Below are positions 18,592 to 27,904 of a DNA stretch of 64,000 nt, one piece after another (the stretch's first letter is position 1; each line of letters opens with the position of its first letter). The stretch lies in assembly GCA_947458745.1 (NCBI GenBank), contig CANGYQ010000017.1, forward strand, positions 1 through 64,000, written 5' to 3'. The DNA comes from Bryobacteraceae bacterium (lineage in GTDB: Bacteria > Acidobacteriota > Terriglobia > Bryobacterales > Bryobacteraceae). Under the pieces are notes generated by a model, which was not told the origin of the DNA, ran no database searches, and saw nothing but the letters and a program-made list of their open reading frames with translations. Position numbers and translations under genes: made by a program.

Positions 18592-19422
18592 TTATCGGAC
18601 GCCGACCGGCTCGCCGCGAACAAGGGCGAATTGCCGCTTCCAGCGCGTCTTGGAGAAAAAGTTGGTGACAATGTCGAACAGATGCTCTGGGTCAATGTTG
18701 CCGTTGGCCAGCTTCTCGGTGGGCGCATCGTAGGACCAGAAGATGATAGTGGGCTTGCCGATGATGTTCTCGCGCGGGACAAAGCCCCAGTAGCGGGAGT
18801 CGAGCGAGTTGTCGCGGTTGTCGCCCATGGCGAAGTACATGCCGGGCGGCACCACCAGTTCACCATTCACGACATTCTCGGCCAGCATCTGGCGCGCGCG
18901 CGGGTCGACAAACATGTTCGGCTCACCGGGGAAGTTGTCGGCGTAGGAATCGATGTTGGGCCGGATGTACTGGGTGTAGGGCTCAGTCAGTTCCTTGCCG
19001 TTCAGGATCACCTTCTTGTTGACCAGCTTCAGGTGATCGCCGGGCACGCCCATCACCCGCTTGACGTAATTCTGCCGGATGTCGGGCGGGAAGCGGAACA
19101 CGATGATGTCGCCGCGTTTCACTTCCGTGTAGGGCAGCAGCTTGCCGGTGATGGCGCCGGGAGGCGCGTAGGCCAGCTTGTCCACGAACAAGTGGTCGCC
19201 GATCATCAATGTTGTGTCCATGGACCCGGTGGGCACCACGAAGGCCTGCACCAGCGTGGTGGTGCCGAACAACAGCATCAGCACCGTCACGCTCCATTCA
19301 GAGACCTGCCGCTTGAACCATTCGCCCGCGGACTGAAGCGCGTCGGGCTGGGGATTCGGGTCCGGGACGACGCTCTTGGAGCCGTCCGCCGCCACGGCGA
19401 GTTTGGATGATTTCTTTGCCAT
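18592..19422 (-). CDS. lepB: Signal peptidase I (first of two in tandem)
   Basis: A 276-residue S26 peptidase that cleaves signal peptides at the outer face of the inner membrane. One membrane helix (about 43-62, SVTVLMLLFGTTTLVQAFVV) precedes the catalytic serine in PTGSMDTTL (S67). The general-base lysine is in NYVKRVMGVPGDH (K121), and the box GDNRDNSLDSRYWGFVP follows. The 40-residue N-terminal extension is charged and Pro-rich. The gene lies 64 bases downstream of a paralogue with the same layout, and both are close to the secretion gene ffh. Confidence 0.92.
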   Translation of the reverse strand: MAKKSSKLAVAADGSKSVVPDPNPQPDALQSAGEWFKRQVSEWSVTVLMLLFGTTTLVQAFVVPTGSMDTTLMIGDHLFVDKLAYAPPGAITGKLLPYTEVKRGDIIVFRFPPDIRQNYVKRVMGVPGDHLKLVNKKVILNGKELTEPYTQYIRPNIDSYADNFPGEPNMFVDPRARQMLAENVVNGELVVPPGMYFAMGDNRDNSLDSRYWGFVPRENIIGKPTIIFWSYDAPTEKLANGNIDPEHLFDIVTNFFSKTRWKRQFALVRGEPVGVR

Positions 19423-19486
19423 CAGTTCTCTCTTGTTCCCTCACGCAAGCCCGCTGGCGCCGCCAGCGCCCGGGCCCAAACATTTC

Positions 19487-20350
19487 TTACTCGACCGGCG
19501 TTCCCCGCACCAACCGCAGCGTCCGCGCCCAGCGAGTCTTGGTGAAAAAATTCCGGCCGAGATCGCTGATATGGTCCCAGCTGACCGCGGACCCGGCCAA
19601 TCGATCCGTGGGTGCGTCGTAGGACCAGTAAATGACAAACGGCTTGCCGATGATGTTTTCCCGCGGCACAAAGCCCCAATAGCGCGAATCAAAGGACGAA
19701 TCGCGGTTGTCGCCCATGGCGAAGTAGCAGCCATCGGGCACAACAATCTCCCCCTTGACGACGTGGCGTTCCAGCATGGCCAGCCCGCCTTCGGAAAGGC
19801 CGACGTTGGGCTCACCCGGGAAGAAATCGCGATAGGTCTGCAAGTATTCTGATTTGTGATACTTGTAGGCTTCCTTCACTGGAGTGCCGTTCAGGTAGAC
19901 GGTCTTGGAATCGATCCGGATGTGGTCGCCCGGGATGCCGACCACGCGCTTGACGTAGGTTTGCTTGATGTCGGCCGGGTAGCGGAAGACGATGATGTCG
20001 CCGCGCTTCACCGGCGTATACGGCAGAATGTATTTGCTGAAGGGGCCCGGCGGCGCGTAGGCCAGCTTGTCCACCAGCAAGTGGTCACCGATCAGCAAAG
20101 TATCTTCCATGGAGCCCGTCGGAATAACAAACGCTTGGACCAGCGTCGTAGTTCCGAACAATAGCAGCAGGATGGTGACCGTCCACTCGGCAATGGCGCC
20201 ACGGGCCGTGTCCAAGTGGTCTTCCTTACCGGCGGTGGAAGCCTCGACGGGGGGCCCCGGCGGGGCAGCCTGCACGCCAGCCACGCCCTGCGGATCTTCG
20301 GCCCCCCGGGGTGTTGTCGTCGGTTCGGTCACAACAACATTGTAAGCCAC
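19487..20350 (-). CDS. lepB: Signal peptidase I (second of two in tandem)
   Basis: A 287-residue signal peptidase I closely similar to its neighbour across the whole catalytic domain. The catalytic serine is in IPTGSMEDTL (S80) and the lysine in TYVKRVVGIPGDH (K134); GDNRDSSFDSRYWGFVP is also present. The cytoplasmic N-terminus (about 55 residues) is Pro/Thr-rich and unrelated to that of the paralogue. The start is uncertain: GTG 20350 has no ribosome-binding site, and a -10-like TACAAT at 20344-20339 (minus strand) is followed 6 bases later by GTG 20332, which would fit a leaderless start. Which substrates each paralogue prefers is unknown. Confidence 0.9.
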   Translation of the reverse strand: MAYNVVVTEPTTTPRGAEDPQGVAGVQAAPPGPPVEASTAGKEDHLDTARGAIAEWTVTILLLLFGTTTLVQAFVIPTGSMEDTLLIGDHLLVDKLAYAPPGPFSKYILPYTPVKRGDIIVFRYPADIKQTYVKRVVGIPGDHIRIDSKTVYLNGTPVKEAYKYHKSEYLQTYRDFFPGEPNVGLSEGGLAMLERHVVKGEIVVPDGCYFAMGDNRDSSFDSRYWGFVPRENIIGKPFVIYWSYDAPTDRLAGSAVSWDHISDLGRNFFTKTRWARTLRLVRGTPVE

Positions 20351-20426
20351 CGGAGGTCATTCAACACGGTTTCCCGGAATCGACGGCTTAACTCCCTTGC
20401 TGCGGCAGCGGCCGCCACGCAAACCG

Positions 20427-20798
20427 CTAGGCCGACCGGTCATCGCCCGTGTCGGCGGGGGGAGGTGAGAGGTGGCGCAGTTGGAAGACCTCAATGAAGG
20501 AAATCAGCAGATTCACCAGACCCAGTCCACTCACCGCGCCACGGAACCAGTGGCTGTCCCACACCAGTTCCCAATACTGGCTCAGCTGGCTATAGCCCAA
20601 GTTCGAGAACAGGTTGTTCTCCCAGAAATCAAGCCACGGAAAGACTAGCAGAAAAACGCCGACCTCAAAACAAAAGATCACCCACACGACACCAGCCGTC
20701 TTCTGCAGCCAACCCGGAGGCTGCGGCCGTGGCGGCGGGGGTACCAGTTGCGGGCCCGATAGTCCGCTGGTGGGCTCGATGGGCGGCGGAGTGTCCAT
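20427..20798 (-). CDS. Small membrane protein, function unknown
   Basis: A 123-residue protein with a Pro-rich N-terminus (about 1-28, including PPPPRPQPPG), a hydrophobic helix at about 34-53 (VVWVIFCFEVGVFLLVFPWL) and a second at about 86-104 (FRGAVSGLGLVNLLISFIEV). It begins 3 bases after the rnhB stop on the same strand and so is probably cotranscribed with the ribosomal/tRNA-modification block upstream and lepB downstream. I do not recognise a family. Confidence 0.6.
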   Translation of the reverse strand: MDTPPPIEPTSGLSGPQLVPPPPRPQPPGWLQKTAGVVWVIFCFEVGVFLLVFPWLDFWENNLFSNLGYSQLSQYWELVWDSHWFRGAVSGLGLVNLLISFIEVFQLRHLSPPPADTGDDRSA

Positions 20799-20801
20799 GG
20801 C

Positions 20802-21404
20802 CTAAAAAAGTGACCCCTGGGCTACCGGGGCAAACGAGAATCGATGGTGGGCGGTGGGGCCGCAAGCATCCAGGCCGGCGTAGTGCCGGGGAGCGCCGTA
20901 GCCTTTGTTGGAATCGAGCGCATACTCGGGATACACCCGATGCCAGGCCTGCAATGCCTCATCCCGGGCCACCTTGGCGACGATTGAGGCCGCGGCGATG
21001 GATGCACAACGGGCGTCGCCCTTGATCAAAGCCTTCTGGGGCAACGGAAGGTCAATGGAGAGCGCATCCACATAGACAAAGTCGGCCGCAATCGACAAAG
21101 CCTCCACGGCCCGCTTCATCGCGCGCCGGGAGGCTTGGAGGATGTTCCAACGGTCAATCGAGTAGGCGTCTTCGCCCGCTACCGCGCAAGCCACGGCCCG
21201 CTCCCGGATGCGCGCAGCCAGCAACTGGCGGCGATCAGGAGAAAGGGCCTTGGAATCGTCCAATCCGCGAATAGGGTGCTCCGGGTCCAGGATGACAGCG
21301 GCGGCGAAGACGGGCCCGAATAAGCAGCCCCGGCCCACCTCGTCCACCCCGGCAATGTGCCGGTAGCCGAGTACACGGGCCGACCGCTCAAACCGGCCGG
21401 TGAT
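20802..21404 (-). CDS. rnhB: Ribonuclease HII, with no canonical start codon for its conserved N-terminus
   Basis: RNase HII removes ribonucleotides and RNA primers from DNA. The acidic motifs are GVDEVGRG, DSKALS, YVDALS and the IAAASIVAKVARD helix. The first ATG/GTG/TTG in frame is GTG 21347, which is the Val of GVDEVGRG itself and would remove the first half of strand beta-1. The frame upstream encodes TGRFERSARVLGYRHIAG, a typical RNase HII N-terminus, with no stop back into rplS. The best placed candidate is an ATC codon at 21404-21402, 5 bases after the rplS stop, giving about 200 residues, the normal length. An ATT lies at 21356-21354. Function is confident; the start is not. Confidence 0.85.
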   Translation of the reverse strand: MTGRFERSARVLGYRHIAGVDEVGRGCLFGPVFAAAVILDPEHPIRGLDDSKALSPDRRQLLAARIRERAVACAVAGEDAYSIDRWNILQASRRAMKRAVEALSIAADFVYVDALSIDLPLPQKALIKGDARCASIAAASIVAKVARDEALQAWHRVYPEYALDSNKGYGAPRHYAGLDACGPTAHHRFSFAPVAQGSLF

Positions 21405-21408
21405 AAGC

Positions 21409-21756
21409 CTACACCCGCTCTTTGAGGCGGGCAGCCTTGCCGCGCAGACCGCGCAGGTAGTAAAGCTTGGAACGGCGGACGCGTCCAGTGCGGACGATGT
21501 CGATGTGGTCGATCACCGGCGCGTGAATCGGGAAAATACGCTCCACACCCTGGCCGAAGCTCATCTTGCGGACGGTGATGTTTTCGCCCATGCCCGTGTT
21601 CTTGCGGGCAATCAGCGTGCCTTCAAATGCCTGCAGGCGCTCTTTTTCGCCTTCGCGGATCTTCACATGAACTTTAATGGTGTCACCGATCCGGATGGCG
21701 GGGACGTCGGTCCGCATATTTGCGTTGATTACTTTGGTCAAAAGCGCGTGTTGCAT
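21409..21756 (-). CDS. rplS: 50S ribosomal protein L19
   Basis: A 115-residue ribosomal protein located at the 30S-50S interface. Recognised by [26 protein letters not shown] (about 21-46), the following [36 protein letters not shown] and the basic C-terminus. Length is normal. It lies between trmD (28 bases) and rnhB in the order common to many bacteria. Confidence 0.95.
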   Translation of the reverse strand: MQHALLTKVINANMRTDVPAIRIGDTIKVHVKIREGEKERLQAFEGTLIARKNTGMGENITVRKMSFGQGVERIFPIHAPVIDHIDIVRTGRVRRSKLYYLRGLRGKAARLKERV

Positions 21757-21784
21757 CGTTCAATATACCTGCTACGAATAGCTG

Positions 21785-22489
21785 TTACGTTTCTCTCTCA
21801 AGTGTACCACTTTCAATCAGGTCCGGCCTCATGCGGATGGTCTTTTCCAGCGCCGCCCGGCGCCGCCATTTCCCAATTTCGGCGTGGTTGCCATTCAACA
21901 AAACTTCCGGTACTTTCCAGCCCCGGAATTCAGCGGGGCGCGTCCAGTGGGGCGTATCAAGCAGATGTGCCCCACCTTCGCCGCTGAAGGATTCGTGGAC
22001 AGTGGAGGCCTCATTGCCCACCACTCCAGGCAGCAGGCGTGAGATGGCATCCACCAGAATGGCGGCGGCCAATTCCCCGCCCGACAGCACAAAGTCGCCC
22101 ACGGAGATCTCCTCGTCCGCCAGGTGCTCCGCCACGCGTTCATCGATCCCTTCGTAGCGGCCGCAGATCAGCAGCAACCCGGGTTCGGCGGCAAACTGAC
22201 GGGCCATCGCCTGGGTGAAGGGTCGCCCCTGCGCGGATAGCAACACGACTCGCTGGCCCGGCTTTTTGACTGCTTCGACCGCGGCAAACAGTGGCTCCGG
22301 CTTCATCACCATGCCTTCGCCGCCGCCGAAAGGCCGGTCGTCCACAGTTTTGTGACGATCATGCGTCCAGTCGCGGAGGTTATGGGTAGCGACGGTCACC
22401 AAGCCCGCTTCGATGGCTTTGCCCACGACGCCATAGCGGAACGGGCCGTCAAAAAGGTCCGGGAAAATGGTGACGATGTCGAAATTCAT
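21785..22489 (-). CDS. trmD: tRNA (guanine37-N1)-methyltransferase
   Basis: A 234-residue SPOUT methyltransferase that adds the N1-methyl to G37 of tRNAs and so protects the reading frame. Landmarks are MNFDIVTIFPDLFDGPF at the start, LLICGRYEGIDERV (about 130-143) and the knotted cofactor site SVGDFVLSGGELAAAILVDAI with LLPGVVGNE. The C-terminal region TRPAEFRGWKVPEVLLNGNH is also typical. It is 27 bases downstream of rimM. Confidence 0.95.
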   Translation of the reverse strand: MNFDIVTIFPDLFDGPFRYGVVGKAIEAGLVTVATHNLRDWTHDRHKTVDDRPFGGGEGMVMKPEPLFAAVEAVKKPGQRVVLLSAQGRPFTQAMARQFAAEPGLLLICGRYEGIDERVAEHLADEEISVGDFVLSGGELAAAILVDAISRLLPGVVGNEASTVHESFSGEGGAHLLDTPHWTRPAEFRGWKVPEVLLNGNHAEIGKWRRRAALEKTIRMRPDLIESGTLERET

Positions 22490-22516
22490 GGCGCAGGCAG
22501 GGCAACAACGGGGGAG

Positions 22517-23020
22517 TTAGTCAAGATTCAGTTCGCGGAGCCCTTCGGGCAACTGGACCGTGATCTGCTTGGCCTGAAGGTCCACGGCGGTAATCAGCCG
22601 GTAGGGAAACTCAACGCCACCTGCTTCAAGCACCACCTGTCCCGGCAACTCTTCCCAGCCGGTCACCTGGCCAATCAACGTCCCGGTCTCCGGACCACCA
22701 TCAAAGACCGTGCAGCCCATCAGATCAGAAAGATAGTACTCGCCAGGCGGAAGAGGCACCCGTTCTTCGCGGAGGATCTCAACATCGAGGCCCGCCAGCG
22801 GTTCAGCGGCCGAGATTGAATCGACTCCCGAAAACTTCAACACCAGATCTTCGCCATGCCACCATGCCTTTTCCAGCGACAACGGCTTGCCCCCAACAAA
22901 GACGCGGCTGAGAGCGGCAAACCGGTCACGGTGATCAGTCAGCGGGGTCGCCACCAGCTCGCCCTTGTTGCCGCGCGGCCGGCGCAGCGTGGCGATGGTC
23001 ACCAGGTCAGGAGCACTCAC
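22517..23020 (-). CDS. rimM: 16S rRNA processing protein RimM
   Basis: A 167-residue 30S assembly factor that binds S19 and assists 16S rRNA maturation. The N-terminal RimM barrel shows LVTIATLRRPRGNKGELVATPLTD, a variant of the usual RPHGIRGE motif, and the C-terminal PRC-barrel shows EYYLSDLMGCTVFD and AGGVEFPYRLITAVDLQAKQI. The start codon could be GTG 23020. It sits between khpA and trmD as in many genomes. Confidence 0.9.
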   Translation of the reverse strand: MSAPDLVTIATLRRPRGNKGELVATPLTDHRDRFAALSRVFVGGKPLSLEKAWWHGEDLVLKFSGVDSISAAEPLAGLDVEILREERVPLPPGEYYLSDLMGCTVFDGGPETGTLIGQVTGWEELPGQVVLEAGGVEFPYRLITAVDLQAKQITVQLPEGLRELNLD

Positions 23021-23050
23021 GATGGGATCACGTGCACGGGCGGCCGCAGC

Positions 23051-23296
23051 CTACTCAGCGATCTCCAGCATGTACCGGCGCTCGGACTTGGTGCCCGCGG
23101 CATTCAGCAGCGAACGCAAAGACCGCGCGGTGCGGCCCTGTTTGCCGATCACCTTGCCCAGGTCACCAGCGGCCACTTTCAGCTCCAGCACTGTCAGGCC
23201 TGACGCAGTTCCTTGTTCGCCGGCGATTTCGCGCACAGCTACGGCGTCCGGTGCATCCACCAAACTTTTGGCGATCTCTTCGATCAGTTCTTTCAT
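23051..23296 (-). CDS. khpA: KH-domain RNA-binding protein KhpA
   Basis: An 81-residue, single KH-domain protein. The GxxG loop is in LGKVIGKQGRTARSLRSLL (about 46-64). KhpA proteins bind RNA, in other bacteria together with KhpB, and affect cell division and small-RNA use. It lies between rpsP and rimM, its usual position. Confidence 0.92.
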   Translation of the reverse strand: MKELIEEIAKSLVDAPDAVAVREIAGEQGTASGLTVLELKVAAGDLGKVIGKQGRTARSLRSLLNAAGTKSERRYMLEIAE

Positions 23297-23422
23297 TCGG
23301 GCACCTCAGTCGTTGGAGTCTACCAGACCAACGGCACGTCTCCGCTTCCTTGCGATCGCGGTTCGGCAGAACATCTCATTTGCCGAGCCGCGACCGCAAC
23401 GGAGCGGATTCCGCGCGGGCAG

Positions 23423-23674
23423 TTACGCCGCTGCGACGGGTGCCGGGTTGTTCTTCATCAACCGGGCGACAGTGTCGGACGGCTGGGCACCAGACTTCAG
23501 CCAGTGCGCGATGCGCTCATGCTTCAGGCTGACCACGGCCGGATTGGAGACCGGGTTGTAGTGGCCCACCACTTCGACGGCGCGGCTGTCACGCGCGCGC
23601 TCTTTCTCAATCACCACCAGACGGTAGGTGGGCTTCTTCTTGGCGCCAAAACGGGCTAAACGAATCATCAACAT
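23423..23674 (-). CDS. rpsP: 30S ribosomal protein S16
   Basis: An 83-residue ribosomal protein of normal length, recognised by MLMIRLARFGAKKKPTYRLVV at the N-terminus, RDSRAVEVVGHYNP and the C-terminal GAQPSDTVARLM. It follows ffh after 54 bases; that gap contains AT-rich tracts that could hold a promoter, but I cannot assign one with confidence. Confidence 0.95.
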   Translation of the reverse strand: MLMIRLARFGAKKKPTYRLVVIEKERARDSRAVEVVGHYNPVSNPAVVSLKHERIAHWLKSGAQPSDTVARLMKNNPAPVAAA

Positions 23675-23728
23675 AGAAACAAATCCCTCAACTCTCGCTC
23701 AAAATATAGTATGCACCGTCCGGGGACC

Positions 23729-25099
<1,371 letters not shown>

Positions 25100-25577
25100 T
25101 AGAGGTAGCCGAACACTATTCTTAAACGGCGCGAACACGCGCCCAGGAGCCTGAACTGCTGGAATTGCGTTTCCGGGAGGGCAGTCTGCGGACCATTACT
25201 AGATTAGCATGGTGGTCGCGTTCCTATCATCGGCCACCTTGCGGACCGGGACCGGCGGGTTGAATGAGGGATAGTTGGGTCCGGCATCCCGGCTGGCGGC
25301 GCGAAAGGCAGGATTAATCAAGGTCCGAGGCGTCGTCGGCAACCTCGCCGCCCGGCTCAGTCTTCTCCAGGTCCCGCTTGCCGTTCTTCCAATTTTTCAG
25401 TCTCTTCCACTTGCTTGTAGAGCATGGCGTAGACGGCCACGCCATTGTGAAGCAGGTGGAAGCTGCAATCGTCGATGTAGGTACCGCACAGATCCAGCAG
25501 GGGCGCGAATCAGTCCGGACACGGCTCGGTGAGCGATTGTGAACCGTGGGGGTGCGTCCGTGGCATCCTATAATTCC
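25100..25577. other. Intergenic region between divergent ffh and yhhQ
   Basis: This 478-base stretch holds no gene I can support. A minus-strand frame at 25509-25357 encodes 50 codons of natural-looking sequence (LLDLCGTYIDDCSFHLLHNG, then YAMLYKQVEETEKLEE) but is preceded directly by TGA and has no start codon before its middle, so it may be the remnant of a gene. A -10-like TATAAT lies at 25569-25574, only 3 bases before the yhhQ ATG, without a matching -35. The ffh promoter must lie near 25100-25250. Confidence 0.5.
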
Positions 25578-26351
25578 ATGTCAAACGCGAAGCGGTTGTC
25601 CCCGCGGAATGTCGATGCAGCGAACTTGAAGCAGTTCAAGTACTTCGACTGGTTCCTGGTCTCGTTCGTCACCGTGCTGCTGGTATCAAACATCATCGGG
25701 CCGAAACTGGTGTCCCTGGGGCCTTGGCAGATTGCCGGGTTCACCGTGGGGCCGTTGCTGATCGGCGCGGCGCAGGTACTGTTTCCATTCAGCTACATTT
25801 TCGGCGACGTGTTTACGGAAGTATACGGCTACGCCGCCAGCCGCAAGGCGATTTGGTCCGGCTTTTTCGCCTCGGTGCTGATGGTGATCTTTAGCCAGAC
25901 CATCCTGTGGCTGCCGCCGGCCCCGCAGTTTAAGGATCAGGCCGCATTTGAGACCGTGCTCAGCACCGTCCCGCGATTCGTGCTGGCCAGCCTGGTGGCC
26001 TACTGGTGCGGCGAGTTCGCGAACAGCTGGGTGATGGCCGTGATGAAGCTGCGCACCGATGGCAAACAGCTGTGGATGCGGACCATTGGCTCCACCATGG
26101 TGGGCCAACTAGTGGATTCAGCTGTGTTTATGATCGTCGCGTTCGCCTTCGTGCGCCCGATGGGCGACATCATCAACCTGATCTTTTCGGGCTACCTGTT
26201 CAAAGTGCTGTATGAAGCGGCTATGACCCCGGTAACCTATCTGGTGGTGAACCGGCTAAAGCGGGCGGAGGGAGTGGACGTGTTTGACGTGGCCACCGAC
26301 TTCAACCCCTTCCGGGTGGGCGCTCCGGAGACCCAGCAGGCTGACGAGTAG
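25578..26351 (+). CDS. yhhQ: Queuosine precursor transporter (YhhQ/VUT family)
   Basis: A 257-residue integral membrane protein with about six helices, expected to import queuosine precursors (preQ0/preQ1 or queuine) used for tRNA modification. Family features are LLVSNIIGPKLV in helix 1, FPFSYIFGDVFTEVYGYAASRKAIWSG (about 77-103), and WCGEFANSWVMAVMK with RTIGSTMVGQLVDS. I chose ATG 25578; the frame is open further upstream but without hydrophobic or conserved sequence. It is followed by a good terminator and stands alone. Confidence 0.85.
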   Translation: MSNAKRLSPRNVDAANLKQFKYFDWFLVSFVTVLLVSNIIGPKLVSLGPWQIAGFTVGPLLIGAAQVLFPFSYIFGDVFTEVYGYAASRKAIWSGFFASVLMVIFSQTILWLPPAPQFKDQAAFETVLSTVPRFVLASLVAYWCGEFANSWVMAVMKLRTDGKQLWMRTIGSTMVGQLVDSAVFMIVAFAFVRPMGDIINLIFSGYLFKVLYEAAMTPVTYLVVNRLKRAEGVDVFDVATDFNPFRVGAPETQQADE

Positions 26352-26364
26352 CCGGATAGTTCTT

Positions 26365-26392
26365 AGCCCCATGCGTGAGCTTGGGGCTTTTT
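26365..26392 (+). terminator. Rho-independent terminator after yhhQ
   Basis: AGCCCC at 26365-26370 pairs with GGGGCT at 26383-26388 across a 12-base loop and is followed directly by TTTT (26389-26392). It begins 13 bases after the yhhQ stop. It is also the first unit of the palindromic repeat described separately. Confidence 0.7.
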
Positions 26393-26470
26393 CCGTTCCC
26401 GGAGTAGCCCCAATCTGACACATGGGCTCTTCCTACTGGGGGGAGTAGCCCCAAGCTGATGCATGAGGCT
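26365..26470. repeat. Three palindromic units with a 41-base period
   Basis: Units start at 26365, 26406 and 26447, exactly 41 bases apart. Each is a 23-24-base imperfect palindrome that begins AGCCCC and ends with GGCT or a one-base-shorter variant. The central parts show that the first unit is in inverted orientation relative to the other two. The spacer is partly conserved (TTCC near its start, GGAGT immediately before units 2 and 3). Only the first unit has a T run. Confidence 0.65.
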
Positions 26471-26484
26471 GGCAGAACCAATCG

Positions 26485-27039
26485 CTAGGCGCGTGCCTGA
26501 TAGGTGCCGTCGGTGGTGGAGACGCGGATCTTTTCGCCTTCGCCGATAAACGGCGGCACGGTGACGATCAGCCCGGTTTCCATCTTGGCCGGCTTGCCGA
26601 CGTTCGAGACACTGGCACCCTTCATGCCGGGCTCCGTTTCCACCACCGTCAGTTCCACCGACGGCGGCAGATCCACCGAGATCGGATTGTTCTCATAGAA
26701 CGTAACGGCCACCATCATCCCGCCGATCAAGTAGGACGTCGCATCGCCCAGCAGTTCCGAAGTGAGGTGGATCTGCTCGTAGGTTTCGGTGTTCATGAAG
26801 AAGTAGTCGTCACGCTCGGCGTAAAGGTACTCCATCTTCTGCTCATCCAGCGAGACGCGATCCACATTGTCGGTGGAGGCGTAGCGGTGTTCGAAAGTGG
26901 CGGCGTTGCGCAGGTTGCGCATCTTCACTTGAACGAAAGCCCGGAGGTTGCCGGGGGTACGGTGCGTGGCGGAGAGCACGGAATGCAGTTCGTTGTTGAA
27001 CTTGATCACCATGCCCGGACGAAGATCATTAGCTTGCAT
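26485..27039 (-). CDS. efp: Elongation factor P
   Basis: A 184-residue factor that helps the ribosome through polyproline stretches. All three barrels are present: [17 protein letters not shown] at the start, the middle domain with [21 protein letters not shown], and [29 protein letters not shown] before the C-terminus. The functional loop reads [10 protein letters not shown]: Asn31 occupies the place of the lysine or arginine that is normally modified (K34 in E. coli, within KPGKGQ), and the next glycine is Leu. It is therefore probably unmodified or modified in another way. It is divergent from the response regulator gene. Confidence 0.93.
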   Translation of the reverse strand: MQANDLRPGMVIKFNNELHSVLSATHRTPGNLRAFVQVKMRNLRNAATFEHRYASTDNVDRVSLDEQKMEYLYAERDDYFFMNTETYEQIHLTSELLGDATSYLIGGMMVAVTFYENNPISVDLPPSVELTVVETEPGMKGASVSNVGKPAKMETGLIVTVPPFIGEGEKIRVSTTDGTYQARA

Positions 27040-27195
27040 AGGGTTCAGGTGAAACCCGAAGGGTCCTCAAGGACACATGGTTTCGTTCGTCAGTATATCA
27101 ACCTCGCCGGGAGAACCGGCTTGGGACTAGCCGGAGTGCCGGGCCTAACCCGCAACCCCGCGCCCGTGCGCCGCGTGCGATCATGGTCGCGGAAT

Positions 27196-27900
27196 ATGCG
27201 CATCCTGGTGGTGGAAGACGAGAAGCGGATCGCGGACTTTGTCAGCCGCGGCCTGGAAAGTGCCGGTTACGCCGTGGACACGGCGGGCGACGGCAGCAGC
27301 GCACTGGACATGGTCCACGCGGCCGAGTATGACCTGATCATCCTCGACATGATGCTGCCTGATATGGACGGCCTGAAGGTGCTGGAAAAGATCCGCAATC
27401 GCCGTACTTCCCCCCCGGTGTTAGTGCTGTCGGCCCGAGGTGGCGTGGATGACCGCGTGAAGGGCCTGGAAGTGGGCGCCGATGACTACCTCACCAAGCC
27501 GTTCGCTTTTGTCGAGCTGCTCGCACGGGTCCGCGTATTGCTTCGCCGCGGCCAGCCCACGCCGGAACGGTTGCAGGTAGGCGATCTGTCACTGGACTGC
27601 ATCCGCCGACGGGTGATGCGCGCTTCTGAGGCCATCGAACTGGCACCCAAAGAGTTCTCCATCCTGGAGTATTTGATGCGCAACCGGGGCCGCCCGCTTT
27701 CGCGCACCATGATCGTCGAACATGTCTGGGACATGGACTACGACGGCTTGACCAACATTGTCGATGTCTACATCCGCCACCTGCGATCCAAGATCGACGA
27801 CAAGTATCCGGTGAAAATGATCCAGACGGTCCGCGGGATCGGCTACATGATCGACACCCCGGAAAAGGGCGGTGAAAGATTGAGCGAGAAGGGTTTCTAG
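27196..27900 (+). CDS. OmpR/PhoB-family response regulator
   Basis: A 234-residue two-component regulator. The receiver domain (1-120) has the acidic pair in VVEDEK (near 6-10), phospho-acceptor D51 in ILDMMLPDMDG and the conserved lysine K101 in YLTKPF. The C-terminal winged-helix DNA-binding domain (about 130-222) ends with VDVYIRHLRSKID and IQTVRGIGYMI. ATG 27196 begins the receiver domain exactly; the longer frame upstream has no similarity. The sensor kinase starts 4 bases after its stop, so the two form an operon. The composition resembles CopR/CusR- and MprA-like regulators, but the signal cannot be read from sequence. Confidence 0.9.
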   Translation: MRILVVEDEKRIADFVSRGLESAGYAVDTAGDGSSALDMVHAAEYDLIILDMMLPDMDGLKVLEKIRNRRTSPPVLVLSARGGVDDRVKGLEVGADDYLTKPFAFVELLARVRVLLRRGQPTPERLQVGDLSLDCIRRRVMRASEAIELAPKEFSILEYLMRNRGRPLSRTMIVEHVWDMDYDGLTNIVDVYIRHLRSKIDDKYPVKMIQTVRGIGYMIDTPEKGGERLSEKGF

Positions 27901-27904
27901 GGCG

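Noticed and set aside
25275..25532. Plus-strand 85-codon frame upstream of yhhQ
   Set aside because: Arg/Ala/Cys-rich composition, no ribosome-binding site and no similarity; the opposite strand looks more natural.
25569..25574. TATAAT as a leaderless promoter of yhhQ
   Set aside because: It is only 3 bases from the ATG, too close for transcription to begin at or before the start codon, and no -35 box is visible.
26365..26470. Repeat as a CRISPR array
   Set aside because: Only three degenerate palindromic units, of opposite orientations, with spacers that are similar to each other; no cas genes nearby.
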